Shown one piece after another: positions 7,530 to 14,176 of a DNA stretch of 27,906 bases. Source of the DNA: a virus. The DNA is taken from IMG/VR virus record IMGVR_UViG_3300030090_003865, positions 1 to 27,906 of that record; one strand, 5' to 3'. The position numbers were made by a program, and so were the translations under genes. Every line of letters starts with the position of its first letter. Position 1 is the stretch's first letter. Below the pieces are notes generated by a model. That model ran no database searches, was not told the DNA's origin, and saw nothing but the letters and a program-made list of their open reading frames with translations.

Positions 7530-7783
7530 TGGAATTACATAATTCGTTTTTTGTAAAAGCCTATTTTGACATGACATCAAAGAGTGCGCTTGATGTAGTA
7601 AGTAATGCTAAATCAACAATTAAATATTTCGAAAAATTACATGAAATACTTGAAAAATGTGATAGTTATGATTGGAATGGTGAAGATAGTCAATGGATTC
7701 ATGTATATGCTAATACTGATCATAAAAAGTTGAAAAAGATCTTAATTGAAAAATACTATTTTCAAGAGGAAGATGAGGTGTAG
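7529..7783 (+). CDS. Small hypothetical protein, 84 aa
   Basis: Starts at an ATG overlapping the previous stop (TAATG) behind the same GAGGTGGAG site. The 84-residue protein (MELHNSFFVKAYFDMTSKS at the start) looks mixed alpha/beta with an acidic end (EEDEV). No family recognised. It ends the plus-strand block; a repeat copy and an 8-bp hairpin (7780-7787 with 7793-7800) follow its stop, then a gene on the other strand, so the hairpin may help end transcription. Confidence 0.6.
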   Translation: MELHNSFFVKAYFDMTSKSALDVVSNAKSTIKYFEKLHEILEKCDSYDWNGEDSQWIHVYANTDHKKLKKILIEKYYFQEEDEV

Positions 7784-7808
7784 TAATCTTATATTACTAC
7801 CAAAAGGG

Positions 7809-8156
7809 TTATTTTCTCTTAACTTTTTTATAATTAGCACCCTTAAAATTCCCCTTGCGCCTACGATTCGCTTCAGCCAACTTATGCTCATACTTCATAA
7901 GCAAGAAGCACTTGCGCAAACCCTCAACCTGAAGATGCTTGGACCAATTTAAGATAGCACCACATAAGAGCTTATCATTTTCATCTTTATAAGCCAACAT
8001 ACAATAATAATCAAGCTCTGGCCTACCTAAATTGCATTGATTATGATGATATTTATCGCTTAGATACTCTTTTATATTATCTGACAAAGGGTCAGTTAGT
8101 TTGAGATCTAACTTGTCTATAATACTACTCAAAGGGTCTTTTATATTATCTTTCAC
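7809..8156 (-). CDS. Hypothetical protein with repeat-derived N-terminus
   Basis: A 115-residue basic protein of unknown function. The start is a GTG (8156) with no visible ribosome site, so the real start may be internal. The first 35 residues contain the echoing pieces DNIKDPLSS and TDPLSDNIKEYLS, because this DNA consists of copies of the dispersed repeat read in the reverse direction. The rest has a Cys/Trp-containing middle (LLCGAILNW) and a very basic tail (RRRKGNFKG to the end), suggesting nucleic-acid binding. It converges with the plus-strand block. A real gene is likely from the C-terminal half; the N-terminus is doubtful. Confidence 0.5.
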   Translation of the reverse strand: MKDNIKDPLSSIIDKLDLKLTDPLSDNIKEYLSDKYHHNQCNLGRPELDYYCMLAYKDENDKLLCGAILNWSKHLQVEGLRKCFLLMKYEHKLAEANRRRKGNFKGANYKKVKRK

Positions 8157-8340
8157 ATGGTGTCTTTATATTTATATCAAAAGGGTTATGGTAATGATAG
8201 TTTGAATGATAGTTTTCCTTTATATTACTACCAAAAGGGTGAAAAATAGGGAGTGAAGGGGGTTTATTATTGATAGTATTGATAGTTTCAAGCCCCAAAC
8301 TATCAAAACTATCAAAACTATCACGCCCTCCCCCAAACGC
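8157..8340. other. Repeat-rich intergenic zone, candidate replication origin
   Basis: A 184-bp stretch with no gene, between the helicase stop and the 115-aa gene. It holds repeat copies at 8164 and 8218 and seven TGATAGT heptamers: forward at 8195, 8207, 8271 and 8280, reverse at 8299, 8308 and 8317. Clustered heptamers at 9-bp steps, next to a helicase gene, resemble iterons of a replication origin. They could equally be regulator sites or part of a terminator. Confidence 0.5.
8270..8315. repeat. Long inverted repeat / hairpin built of TGATAGT units
   Basis: TTGATAGTATTGATAGTTT at 8270-8288 is followed by the 8-base loop CAAGCCCC and its reverse complement at 8297-8315 with one mismatch, giving a 19-bp stem. 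No T-run follows on either side that would make it a classic terminator. Each arm contains two TGATAGT heptamers. Confidence 0.85.
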
Positions 8341-9453
8341 TTATTCTGTCTCATAAAAGGTCATTTTAGTCTTTTTATAGCGCCCATGAGACAACTTTTT
8401 CACTATCCCAACCGACACCATCTCCCCCAACCACCGATGCGCTGTAACTTCTGACACATTGTCACCCTGGGTATCTCCACAAACATTAAGCCACTCGTAA
8501 GTCTCAAAATCATTGGCCATTCTATCCAGGTGTTGTTCCCACTTCGTCTTACGAGGCTCTGGCACAACCAAACCCTTGATCTTATCGCTAGAAACCAACC
8601 CACCGCAGACCACCGCCACGCCACCTTGTGGCTGATCGTTTATCTCTATACCATAAATACCAGGGTTCTTCGATCCCATGCGACTTTTACCCACCGCATA
8701 CAAACTAAAGTCGGCATTCGTCTTGCAAACCATCGAACAATATTCATACCACCAGTTAATCACACTTGACCCTGCCATTCTCTCTTCGGTTACTCCCTGA
8801 TCCTGTGTATTTTTGTTAAAGTGATGAATAACCACCAGCGCAGCATCGCTCTGCCCTTTTAACTTCTCTATCTTACGCAACAAAGGCTTGATCTTATCCG
8901 CATCCGATATATTGCTTGCCCCAGAAAGCTGATATAAATTATCAATAATAATCACCTCTGGCTTTTGTATCTCCACCTGCGCCTCAATCAACGGAAATAC
9001 CTCTTCAAAATCACCTGGCTTAGTAATTAACGTAAAATTCTCAGCGCACTTGAATTTATCAATAGCATGACCCACCGTCAGCTTCATAATCCTTGAGCGT
9101 GTTTCATCAATACCATTCTCAAGGTCCACATACAGCACCTTACGCATCTTCGGTATCTCAAATCCAATATACCCAGTCTTTCCTGCTGCGATCGACAACG
9201 CTGCCCCCAGGTATAAATAACTCTTCCCTGCCTCAAAATCACCGACAGCTATCGTCTTCTTGCGCATCGGAATCATATCCTTTACCGCCCATTCGACCTC
9301 ACGATAAGGTGCATCCCAAATATCAAGGCCTTTTAGCACGCTTGTGCCGTTTTTAACCACCTTGTCATCGGTTACTTCGCCATTTCGTTGTAAAAAATCG
9401 GTCAAATCTTCCCCATTCTTCAATTCTATATCCGATTTTCTAGCTTTGGCCAT
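8341..9453 (-). CDS. RepA-like replicative helicase (RecA-fold ATPase)
   Basis: A 370-residue ATPase of the RepA/AAA_25 type, hexameric helicases that unwind DNA at phage and plasmid origins. Walker A is GDFEAGKS (residues 71-78) and Walker B is VIIIDNLY (D171). The typical VVIHHFNK and a GSSVINWWYE segment follow. The last 70 residues look like a winged helix (AHRWLGEMVSVGIVKKL), which would suit DNA binding. The gene overlaps the primase gene by 14 bp, so the pair forms a helicase-primase unit. The iteron-like heptamers lie immediately after its stop. RadA/DnaB-like ATPases are the alternative, but the motif set fits RepA best. Confidence 0.85.
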   Translation of the reverse strand: MAKARKSDIELKNGEDLTDFLQRNGEVTDDKVVKNGTSVLKGLDIWDAPYREVEWAVKDMIPMRKKTIAVGDFEAGKSYLYLGAALSIAAGKTGYIGFEIPKMRKVLYVDLENGIDETRSRIMKLTVGHAIDKFKCAENFTLITKPGDFEEVFPLIEAQVEIQKPEVIIIDNLYQLSGASNISDADKIKPLLRKIEKLKGQSDAALVVIHHFNKNTQDQGVTEERMAGSSVINWWYEYCSMVCKTNADFSLYAVGKSRMGSKNPGIYGIEINDQPQGGVAVVCGGLVSSDKIKGLVVPEPRKTKWEQHLDRMANDFETYEWLNVCGDTQGDNVSEVTAHRWLGEMVSVGIVKKLSHGRYKKTKMTFYETE

Positions 9454-10180
9454 TTAAAAGCCCTATCATCTTAACTTCAGCCCTCTTGCCTGCCTCATCA
9501 TCATCAAAAATAACCGAAATATCGCTAAATTTACTCGTGATTACACCAATCAAGTCACTTGAGGGCGTACAATTTGCCCCATTATTGAAAGAAATCGCCT
9601 GCCTACCGCTACTGATCATCGAAATACAATCTTTTTCCCCTTCCACAACGTACAATGTCCGATTCCCCTTATATTTATGCAGCATATGCCAATACGGATA
9701 CACAAATGTCTGCGCATGGCCTTTGACCTGCATACGTTTATGCCATTTTATATTCACCAGATCACCAACCGCATCAAAATATGGAAAAACAAAGCCATTA
9801 TCCCAACCGATAAACAATTTTTTCACAATATCCTTATTCCAGGGGAGATCCTTGCAATATTTATCATAATTGAGTAGTAATTCGTCCATCGCAGCGTTGA
9901 TCACATCAAAATATTTGATTGGCAATGAAGTCGGTGCTTGCCATGTCTTTTTCTTAATAACGACCTTATTGGCTAAATTTGGGGCTTTTTCTCCGACCAT
10001 TTCTGCAAATTTCCTTATATTTCCCTTAACATTGCAGGCATGACAATAAAATACACCATCATCCCTAAAACTAAAACTTGGCTTTGTATCATCGTGAAAA
10101 GGACAAATGCCCTTATATTCTCCATTAGAACCACGCTTGATTCCTTGAACATGGCGCTCAAATAAATCAAAAGAGTTCAT
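9440..10180 (-). CDS. DNA primase, CHC2 zinc finger plus TOPRIM
   Basis: A 246-residue primase that makes RNA primers for replication. The N-terminal zinc ribbon uses C26, H29, C46 and C49 (CPFHDDTKPSF, then YCHAC), the CHC2 type. A TOPRIM catalytic domain follows: the glutamate is in LYVVEGEKDC (about residue 178) and the metal-binding aspartates are in VIFDDDEAGK near the C-terminus. It is shorter than DnaG and lacks the helicase-binding domain, as is common in phages with a separate helicase. It overlaps both the helicase and the methyltransferase genes by 14 bp. Confidence 0.9.
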   Translation of the reverse strand: MNSFDLFERHVQGIKRGSNGEYKGICPFHDDTKPSFSFRDDGVFYCHACNVKGNIRKFAEMVGEKAPNLANKVVIKKKTWQAPTSLPIKYFDVINAAMDELLLNYDKYCKDLPWNKDIVKKLFIGWDNGFVFPYFDAVGDLVNIKWHKRMQVKGHAQTFVYPYWHMLHKYKGNRTLYVVEGEKDCISMISSGRQAISFNNGANCTPSSDLIGVITSKFSDISVIFDDDEAGKRAEVKMIGLLNGQS

Positions 10181-11006
10181 GCTGCTTAAATCTTTTCTCA
10201 GCTAATTTTATATACTCTGGATTTAATTCAATTCCAATCCACTTTCGGCCTAATTTCTGCGCCACCCAACCTGTAGTTCCGCTTCCAAAAAACAGATCAA
10301 GAACAATATCTCCTTCTCTGCTCCCTGCTTTTATACAAAGCTCTGGCAGCTCTGGAGGAAAAGTAGCAAAATGAGCGCCTTTGTAGGGTTTCGTAGTAAT
10401 TTCCCACACCGATTTGCGATTAGCCATATTACTTTGCCAATCTTTACCACTAACTGCTTTCATATTGCCATTAGATTTGCTCGGAGTTGTAGAGCCTTTT
10501 TGATTCTCTATATCTTGTATCAGCCTTCTCATCGACTCATCTTTAAGTGGAGTCTTGATCGCATCTGCATCATAAAAATATTTAGCTGATTTACTTAATA
10601 AAAAAATGTATTCGTGTGCCTTTGTGCAACGATCTTTCACGCTTTCTGGCATAGGATTAGGCTTATGCCAGATAATATCTTGCCTTAAATACCATCCATC
10701 AGCTTGCAAGGCCAGAGCAGCTCTCCAGGGAATACCCACCAACTGCTTAGAGTTTGTGTAACTATCCCCCAAATTCAACCACACCGTTCCATCGTCTTTA
10801 AGCACTCGCCTGACTTCACGAAAAACCTTAACTAAATTCTCTACATATTCTTCTGGAGTGTCCTCTAAGCCAAGCTGTCCGTCAACATTGTAATTACGAA
10901 GTCCGTAATATGGCGGAGAAGTAACCACGCATTGAACAGATCCGTCATTCAAGTCTTTCAATCTATCCATAACATCACCTTGATATATACAATTACTCTC
11001 CAGCAT
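10167..11006 (-). CDS. DNA methyltransferase, beta class (N4-cytosine or N6-adenine)
   Basis: A 279-residue amino-methyltransferase. The catalytic motif TSPPY is N-terminal (residues 29-33) and the AdoMet-binding motif (DLFFGSGTTG) is near the C-terminus, the order that defines the beta class. The target recognition part is between them. No restriction enzyme gene is adjacent, so this is an orphan enzyme, probably protecting phage DNA from host restriction or marking it for replication. SPPY is compatible with either C or A as target. AGGAG precedes the ATG. Confidence 0.9.
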   Translation of the reverse strand: MLESNCIYQGDVMDRLKDLNDGSVQCVVTSPPYYGLRNYNVDGQLGLEDTPEEYVENLVKVFREVRRVLKDDGTVWLNLGDSYTNSKQLVGIPWRAALALQADGWYLRQDIIWHKPNPMPESVKDRCTKAHEYIFLLSKSAKYFYDADAIKTPLKDESMRRLIQDIENQKGSTTPSKSNGNMKAVSGKDWQSNMANRKSVWEITTKPYKGAHFATFPPELPELCIKAGSREGDIVLDLFFGSGTTGWVAQKLGRKWIGIELNPEYIKLAEKRFKQHELF

Positions 11007-11112
11007 TGCGCCTCTCCTTGCGCTCTCTTCTTTTCTTTGCTTTATATTGCTTTATCTCTAACGTCTTTTTGCGTTTTAAACGCTTACGATTCTTGGCCTC
11101 TTTATTTGGCAC
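10993..11112 (-). CDS. Small lysine/arginine-rich protein, 39 aa
   Basis: This frame starts at a GTG that overlaps the preceding stop (TAGTG) behind a GAAGGA site, and ends 14 bases inside the methyltransferase gene. The product (VPNKEAKNRKRLKRKKTLEI at the start) is over 45 percent Lys/Arg and would be a single basic helix able to bind nucleic acid. The ribosome site and the exact filling of the gap between two genes support it. Function unknown. Confidence 0.5.
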   Translation of the reverse strand: MPNKEAKNRKRLKRKKTLEIKQYKAKKRRERKERRNAGE

Positions 11113-11759
11113 TATATTTCCTTCTGTAACTTATCAAGCTCCATACAACACTCAAATACTCTCCATCCCCAATCAAGCTGCGATTTCCCTACAAAGTGAT
11201 GCGAGAATGCACCAGAGTTCTTATCAAGCTTGAGTATCATAGCCGACTCAATCTTCGCTTTAGGCTGCAATTCCAGATACATCTTCCGATAAGCTGCAAG
11301 TTGCGCTGTCATCTCTGGGTAAATCCCCTTACTTGTCTTAAAATCTCCTAAAACCAATGCGCCATTAATTCTGGCTATAAAGTCCGCAGTACCCCCTACC
11401 CTATATTTTTCCGACACCATCTTTAATTCAATGGCCTCATACTTAGGCTTAGTCATCTTCTCCCACTCAAGATAACCTAAAAAAGCATTCTCAGCCTTTT
11501 CTATTTGCTCTGCGGAATAATCATCTAGCTCAGGCTTTTCACCTTTAATATGGCTTTCGCACAAATAATGAGCTAGTGTACCAATAGCACCTGCTTCTTT
11601 CAGTACCGCATCAGGATCTTCACCTGCCAGAGCGGTCCTTCTCGCCCAAGCCACCAATATATTTTTATTCCATCCTAAGTTATTTAGAATAGTTGTGACA
11701 CCTTTTGCCCTTGTGCCGTCTTTTAGCTTATACGCTGTGTGTGCTTTTGTCTTTGCCAT
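11112..11759 (-). CDS. RecB/Cas4-like PD-(D/E)XK nuclease
   Basis: A 215-residue nuclease with the RecB-family motif set: GTLAHYLCE (H64), E111, GGTADFI (D126), LVLGDFKTS (D139 and K141) and QLAAY (about residues 153-157). These residues bind metal and cut DNA. No Cys cluster for an iron-sulfur centre is seen, so it is not a typical Cas4. In phage replication operons such enzymes act as exonucleases in recombination or host DNA turnover. The ATG lacks a good ribosome site, which suggests coupling to the short gene that overlaps it. Confidence 0.8.
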   Translation of the reverse strand: MAKTKAHTAYKLKDGTRAKGVTTILNNLGWNKNILVAWARRTALAGEDPDAVLKEAGAIGTLAHYLCESHIKGEKPELDDYSAEQIEKAENAFLGYLEWEKMTKPKYEAIELKMVSEKYRVGGTADFIARINGALVLGDFKTSKGIYPEMTAQLAAYRKMYLELQPKAKIESAMILKLDKNSGAFSHHFVGKSQLDWGWRVFECCMELDKLQKEI

Positions 11760-11883
11760 TTACCATTATAGTCAGCAACCGTTTTTTAAGTCGCAGGCTA
11801 TCCTTTCCTTCTTCTGTTCTTTTTTTGATTAAATTCTTATAGACCTCTACAATTTGATAGTATCTAACTAGCTTGGTTTCCAA
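11728..11883 (-). CDS. Small basic helical protein, 51 aa
   Basis: An open frame fills the gap between the GIY-YIG and RecB-like genes. It starts at a TTG with AGGTGG upstream and overlaps both neighbours (20 and 32 bp). The product (METKLVRYYQIVEVYKNLI at the start) is helical and basic, with no known family. Support is the ribosome site and gap filling; the TTG start makes it less certain. Confidence 0.4.
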   Translation of the reverse strand: METKLVRYYQIVEVYKNLIKKRTEEGKDSLRLKKRLLTIMVNGKDKSTHSV

Positions 11884-12268
11884 TTTCCACCCACCTTTTT
11901 AGTTGTTCACGCAATGCCTCATTCACAATGTCCGCAACTGATTTGTCTTTGATCGCGTGCTTAATTTTTATTGCTTTCCATACGTCAAGCTCTAATTGAC
12001 AGGAAAATGCCTTTGTTTCCACATCAGGCCTGATAAAATCTTTATTAAAACTAGGTGTAAGTCTTCTGATTAGTTTTTCTTCAAGAGCTTTGGCTTGGTT
12101 GTGGTCATCAATTTTTTTATACTTTGCAAGATCATAGCTGATCTCATGCTTCTTTAGCCGACTAGGCACACTTGTAGAATAACCGATATAGATCAATTCA
12201 TGGTCTAAGTAAAGTGCATAAATACCTGTAAAATTAACTTTTATCTTTGGATTAAACTTTCTCCACAT
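11864..12268 (-). CDS. GIY-YIG endonuclease-like protein with ribbon-helix-helix-like tail
   Basis: A 134-residue protein in two parts. Residues 10-80 are a compact GIY-YIG nuclease fold: GIY at 15-17, YIG at 27-29, R37, H41 and a glutamate in ALEEKLIRRL (about 62-63), then the usual TPSFN. Residues 88-125 (FSCQLELDVWKAIKIKHAIK, then SVADIVNEALREQL) look like a ribbon-helix-helix DNA-binding domain, a strand followed by two helices. A nuclease with its own DNA-binding tail could be a homing or junction-cutting enzyme. It lies in the replication operon, with its start overlapping the next gene upstream by one base. Confidence 0.7.
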   Translation of the reverse strand: MWRKFNPKIKVNFTGIYALYLDHELIYIGYSTSVPSRLKKHEISYDLAKYKKIDDHNQAKALEEKLIRRLTPSFNKDFIRPDVETKAFSCQLELDVWKAIKIKHAIKDKSVADIVNEALREQLKRWVEIGNQAS

Positions 12269-12630
12269 TATTTCCCCCAGATTTGTTCTTTCACAAGTGT
12301 GGCCATAATACCATAATTGCTTAAATCTAAGAACGCATCTTCCAAAGGCTCATCATCAACGGCAGAACTACCTTTCCGCATAATTAAGTTCTTTGCTCGT
12401 TCTATTTTATCATTCATACGAAACCATATACCAGATAGCGCCATATGCACCTCTTCTGCTGTCTCTAGGTTCGTACCTACGGAAATATTACCGCTACCAT
12501 AATCGTGTTGCTTTCTACAGAACAATTCGTACTGCTCTCGCTGTAGCTGCTTAAATCGCTTGGTCATTGCAGGATATTCTTTTTCCATCTTTTCTGTAAT
12601 TTTTATCTTTTGTAAAGTTTCATCAGCCAT
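12268..12630 (-). CDS. DUF1599 / nucleotide-modification-associated-like protein
   Basis: A 120-residue protein with the pattern ELFCRKQHDYGSGNI, then GIWFRMNDKIERAKNLIM, and at the end EPLEDAFLDLSNYGIMATLV. This is the order of conserved segments in DUF1599 (Nmad1), an all-alpha family related in style to MazG nucleotide hydrolases and often encoded by phages with DNA-modification or nucleotide genes. Acidic residues in the segments could bind metal. ATG follows GGAG at eight bases. Activity is not proven for the family as far as I recall. Confidence 0.6.
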   Translation of the reverse strand: MADETLQKIKITEKMEKEYPAMTKRFKQLQREQYELFCRKQHDYGSGNISVGTNLETAEEVHMALSGIWFRMNDKIERAKNLIMRKGSSAVDDEPLEDAFLDLSNYGIMATLVKEQIWGK

Positions 12631-12763
12631 TCAAATATCTCCATATTCTTAATAATGTTTTATTACCATTGACCCTTAAAAACCAATCCATGTTTTCTTT
12701 CTGCTTATCGCTGCGACCATCTCTGAAATAACGGTACAGGTATACAAAGAACCATCGTGTCAT
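12623..12763 (-). CDS. Small hypothetical protein, 46 aa
   Basis: This frame starts at an ATG overlapping the stop of the gene before it (ATGA) and ends eight bases inside the next gene, so it exactly fills the gap. The product is basic and aromatic-rich (MTRWFFVYLYRYFRDGRSDK at the start), with a short amphipathic N-terminus. No family recognised. A different 77-residue frame through the same DNA was rejected because it has no such coupling. Confidence 0.55.
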   Translation of the reverse strand: MTRWFFVYLYRYFRDGRSDKQKENMDWFLRVNGNKTLLRIWRYLNG

Positions 12764-13041
12764 AAGTCATCCCCATAAACCTCTGGTATATCCGCTCCGC
12801 AGCTTTCGCATTCCCAACGGTCGGTTCTGTAATCATACCCATCCCATAAGTGAACAAGTGTTTTATGGCGGCAAGTTTTAGAAGTATGCGACACTTTATC
12901 TGAAGGTGTATTCCGAGGTATAAATGAAAGGATAGCATCGCACACTTCTATTAATACATAGGCGAGAAAATCAACAAGCCTTTGCCAAACCCAGCCTATC
13001 TTCTTTTTCTTCTTCTCGCCTTTTTCAGTTTCAGACCACAT
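12760..13041 (-). CDS. Small zinc-finger-like protein
   Basis: The C-terminal third (HTSKTCRHKTLVHLWDG, then WECESCGADIPEVYGDDL) has a C-H pair and a CxxC pair spaced like a zinc finger. The N-terminus is lysine-rich, followed by a helix (RLVDFLAYVLIEVCDAIL) that could be membrane-associated or a packing helix. I chose the ATG at 13041 (93 residues), because the upstream ATG at 13086 has no ribosome site and would overlap another short frame more heavily. Role unknown; possibly binding nucleic acid or protein in the replication operon. Confidence 0.6.
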   Translation of the reverse strand: MWSETEKGEKKKKKIGWVWQRLVDFLAYVLIEVCDAILSFIPRNTPSDKVSHTSKTCRHKTLVHLWDGYDYRTDRWECESCGADIPEVYGDDL

Positions 13042-13160
13042 ACGGTTAATTCCGAAACCAAATTGGGATGTGTGGCAAATCCACATCGTAATCTTTTTTG
13101 TTCATCGTATCCTGCATAGGGGCATCTTTTATTTTCTATAAGCGGACATTTTTCAAACAT
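12996..13160 (-). CDS. Small cysteine-rich basic protein, 54 aa
   Basis: An ATG frame overlapping the end of the resolvase gene by 25 bp. The product starts MFEKCPLIENKRCPYAGYDE and has further cysteines (RLRCGF, TVCG) and a tail of Lys/Arg. C5, C13, C26 and C41 could form a zinc site. Similar short zinc-ribbon frames are common in phage replication operons. The ribosome site is weak (GGGTAG), so the evidence is composition plus gap filling. Confidence 0.4.
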   Translation of the reverse strand: MFEKCPLIENKRCPYAGYDEQKRLRCGFATHPNLVSELTVCGLKLKKARRRKRR

Positions 13161-13516
13161 TCTACCCAATCATCAAAAGTCATACACACAAAAGTGATGC
13201 CCCTGTCTTCACGAAACATCACCACATCACAATTACCTAAAGAGAGCCATTTAGGGATCGTTTTACGTCTTTTAGCTTGCACCAATATATCATCCGCTTT
13301 GATATCGACATCAGGCGACTCCCCAAAACTGCGCCCATCCGATCCCCAGGCTCTTTTAACATCTTTAAAGCCAGCTTCTAGTAGCTTTTTTACAAGTTCG
13401 TTCTCATATCCTGTACCTTTTGCTTTGCTATTCACTTCTTCATCCCACTCTTGTTGTAGTTTTTGAATATGTAACTTGTTTTTACCGTCAAGTTTAGAAC
13501 GGTAGATCTTCTTCAT
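13136..13516 (-). CDS. Hjc-like Holliday junction resolvase (PD-(D/E)XK)
   Basis: A 126-residue protein whose residues 33-85 follow the archaeal Hjc pattern: KGTGYENELVKKLLEAGF, then WGSDGRS, SPDVDI (D69) and ILVQAKRRK (Q80, K82). The catalytic set is the N-terminal Glu, D69 and the Q/E-x-K. Such enzymes cut four-way DNA junctions, which phages must resolve before packaging. A Gln in place of the usual Glu before the Lys is a known variation in the fold but deserves note. It overlaps the SSB gene by 23 bp. Confidence 0.7.
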   Translation of the reverse strand: MKKIYRSKLDGKNKLHIQKLQQEWDEEVNSKAKGTGYENELVKKLLEAGFKDVKRAWGSDGRSFGESPDVDIKADDILVQAKRRKTIPKWLSLGNCDVVMFREDRGITFVCMTFDDWVECLKNVRL

Positions 13517-14081
13517 TATCTGACTCTTGCTTAGATTCTGTATGCTTGTTTACACCTTGCCCAAACTGAGGTTCTTTCTGTATTCTTTCAAATGTAGCCG
13601 ATGATCCACTATCCTTTTTTTCTATTTGTATTTGATTAAGGTATACACTAACTGATGGAGTGTCGCCTTTATCAATAACCTTTGGCCTTACATATAGATT
13701 GACCTCATCTCCGCTCCAGGGATCATCCATAGTTCGCTGGCCATCTTTATCAAATACGTCTGGAAAACGCTCTATGCCCTCTAATACAAATAGCTTATTT
13801 TTAAAGGTTACATATTCTGGCCCATCTTTTAAATCACACCTTTTAATTTTACCACCAATTTCTTTTTTAAGGCCATTAACCTTATCTACGCCAGACTGTT
13901 TAACAATCTCATTAAACATTTTTTGCAATTCCTTAGTCCATTCCACCATAACACTATGACCAGAATTATAAACTAAATCTGGCTTTGTAATATGTGAATA
14001 TTTAACTACTAAATTATCAAGTTTCATTGTCTGAAACTTTACAGGGTTTTTCATTGTACCTGTTTTCTTATTTACGGCCAT
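13494..14081 (-). CDS. Single-stranded DNA-binding protein
   Basis: A 195-residue protein that ends in EEDLPF after an acidic, flexible tail, the signature with which bacterial and phage SSBs recruit partner proteins. The body is beta-rich (YVTFKNKLFVLEG, EVNLYVRPKVID, SVSVYLNQIQIE), fitting an OB fold of the phage SSB / DUF2815-like type. It would protect single strands for the helicase, primase and nucleases encoded downstream in the same operon. The ATG follows AGGAG at seven bases. Confidence 0.75.
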   Translation of the reverse strand: MAVNKKTGTMKNPVKFQTMKLDNLVVKYSHITKPDLVYNSGHSVMVEWTKELQKMFNEIVKQSGVDKVNGLKKEIGGKIKRCDLKDGPEYVTFKNKLFVLEGIERFPDVFDKDGQRTMDDPWSGDEVNLYVRPKVIDKGDTPSVSVYLNQIQIEKKDSGSSATFERIQKEPQFGQGVNKHTESKQESDNEEDLPF

Positions 14082-14176
14082 ACTATACTCCTATTGTTAA
14101 TTAAAACCATTACTAGCATTGCAATAATTATTATTTCTACGCAATACTCTCTTAAATACCAAAAAAAATCTTTCAA
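14072..14176 (-). CDS. Small single-pass membrane peptide, 34 aa
   Basis: A TTG frame overlapping the previous stop (TTGA), with the strong GAGGTGA site seven bases upstream and ending inside the SSB start. The peptide (MKDFFWYLREYCVEIIIIAM at the start) has one membrane helix from about residue 11 to 26. It fills the gap between two genes. Function unknown. Confidence 0.5.
   Translation of the reverse strand: MKDFFWYLREYCVEIIIIAMLVMVLINNRSIVWP

Larger units (their letters stand above)
6956..8240. repeat. Dispersed 22-25 bp repeat family, about ten copies
   Basis: A sequence close to CTTTATATTACTACCAAAAGGGT recurs in one orientation. Clear copies are at about 6956, 6989, 7788, 8069, 8117, 8164 and 8218. 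Degenerate copies are at about 7022, 7046 and 8138. The ends are constant (CTTTATATT and AAAGGGT/CAGGG) while the centre varies, and CCTTT can pair weakly with AAAGG. Three copies fall in or at the start of the gene at 7809-8156. Candidates are replication iterons, regulator sites or a small mobile repeat. Copies were found by eye. Confidence 0.75.

Noticed and set aside
7780-7800. AT-rich 8-bp hairpin as an intrinsic terminator
   Set aside because: Stem is GTAGTAAT/ATTACTAC with no following T-run, so it is too weak to call; part of it is the dispersed repeat.
6945-8323. CRISPR array
   Set aside because: The repeats have no regular unique spacers of 25-40 bases and no Cas genes are present; the RecB/Cas4-like nuclease lacks the Cys cluster.
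10167-11006. Restriction-modification system
   Set aside because: A methyltransferase is present but no restriction endonuclease or specificity gene is adjacent; the neighbouring nuclease is of the RecB exonuclease type.
12705-12938. 77-residue minus-strand frame
   Set aside because: Overlaps the zinc-finger-like gene in another frame and lacks a ribosome site; the coupled 46-residue frame explains the gap better.
13046-13117. 23-residue minus-strand frame (starts MQDTMNKKDY)
   Set aside because: Competes with the Cys-rich frame through the same DNA and is very short; a ribosome site is present but not decisive.
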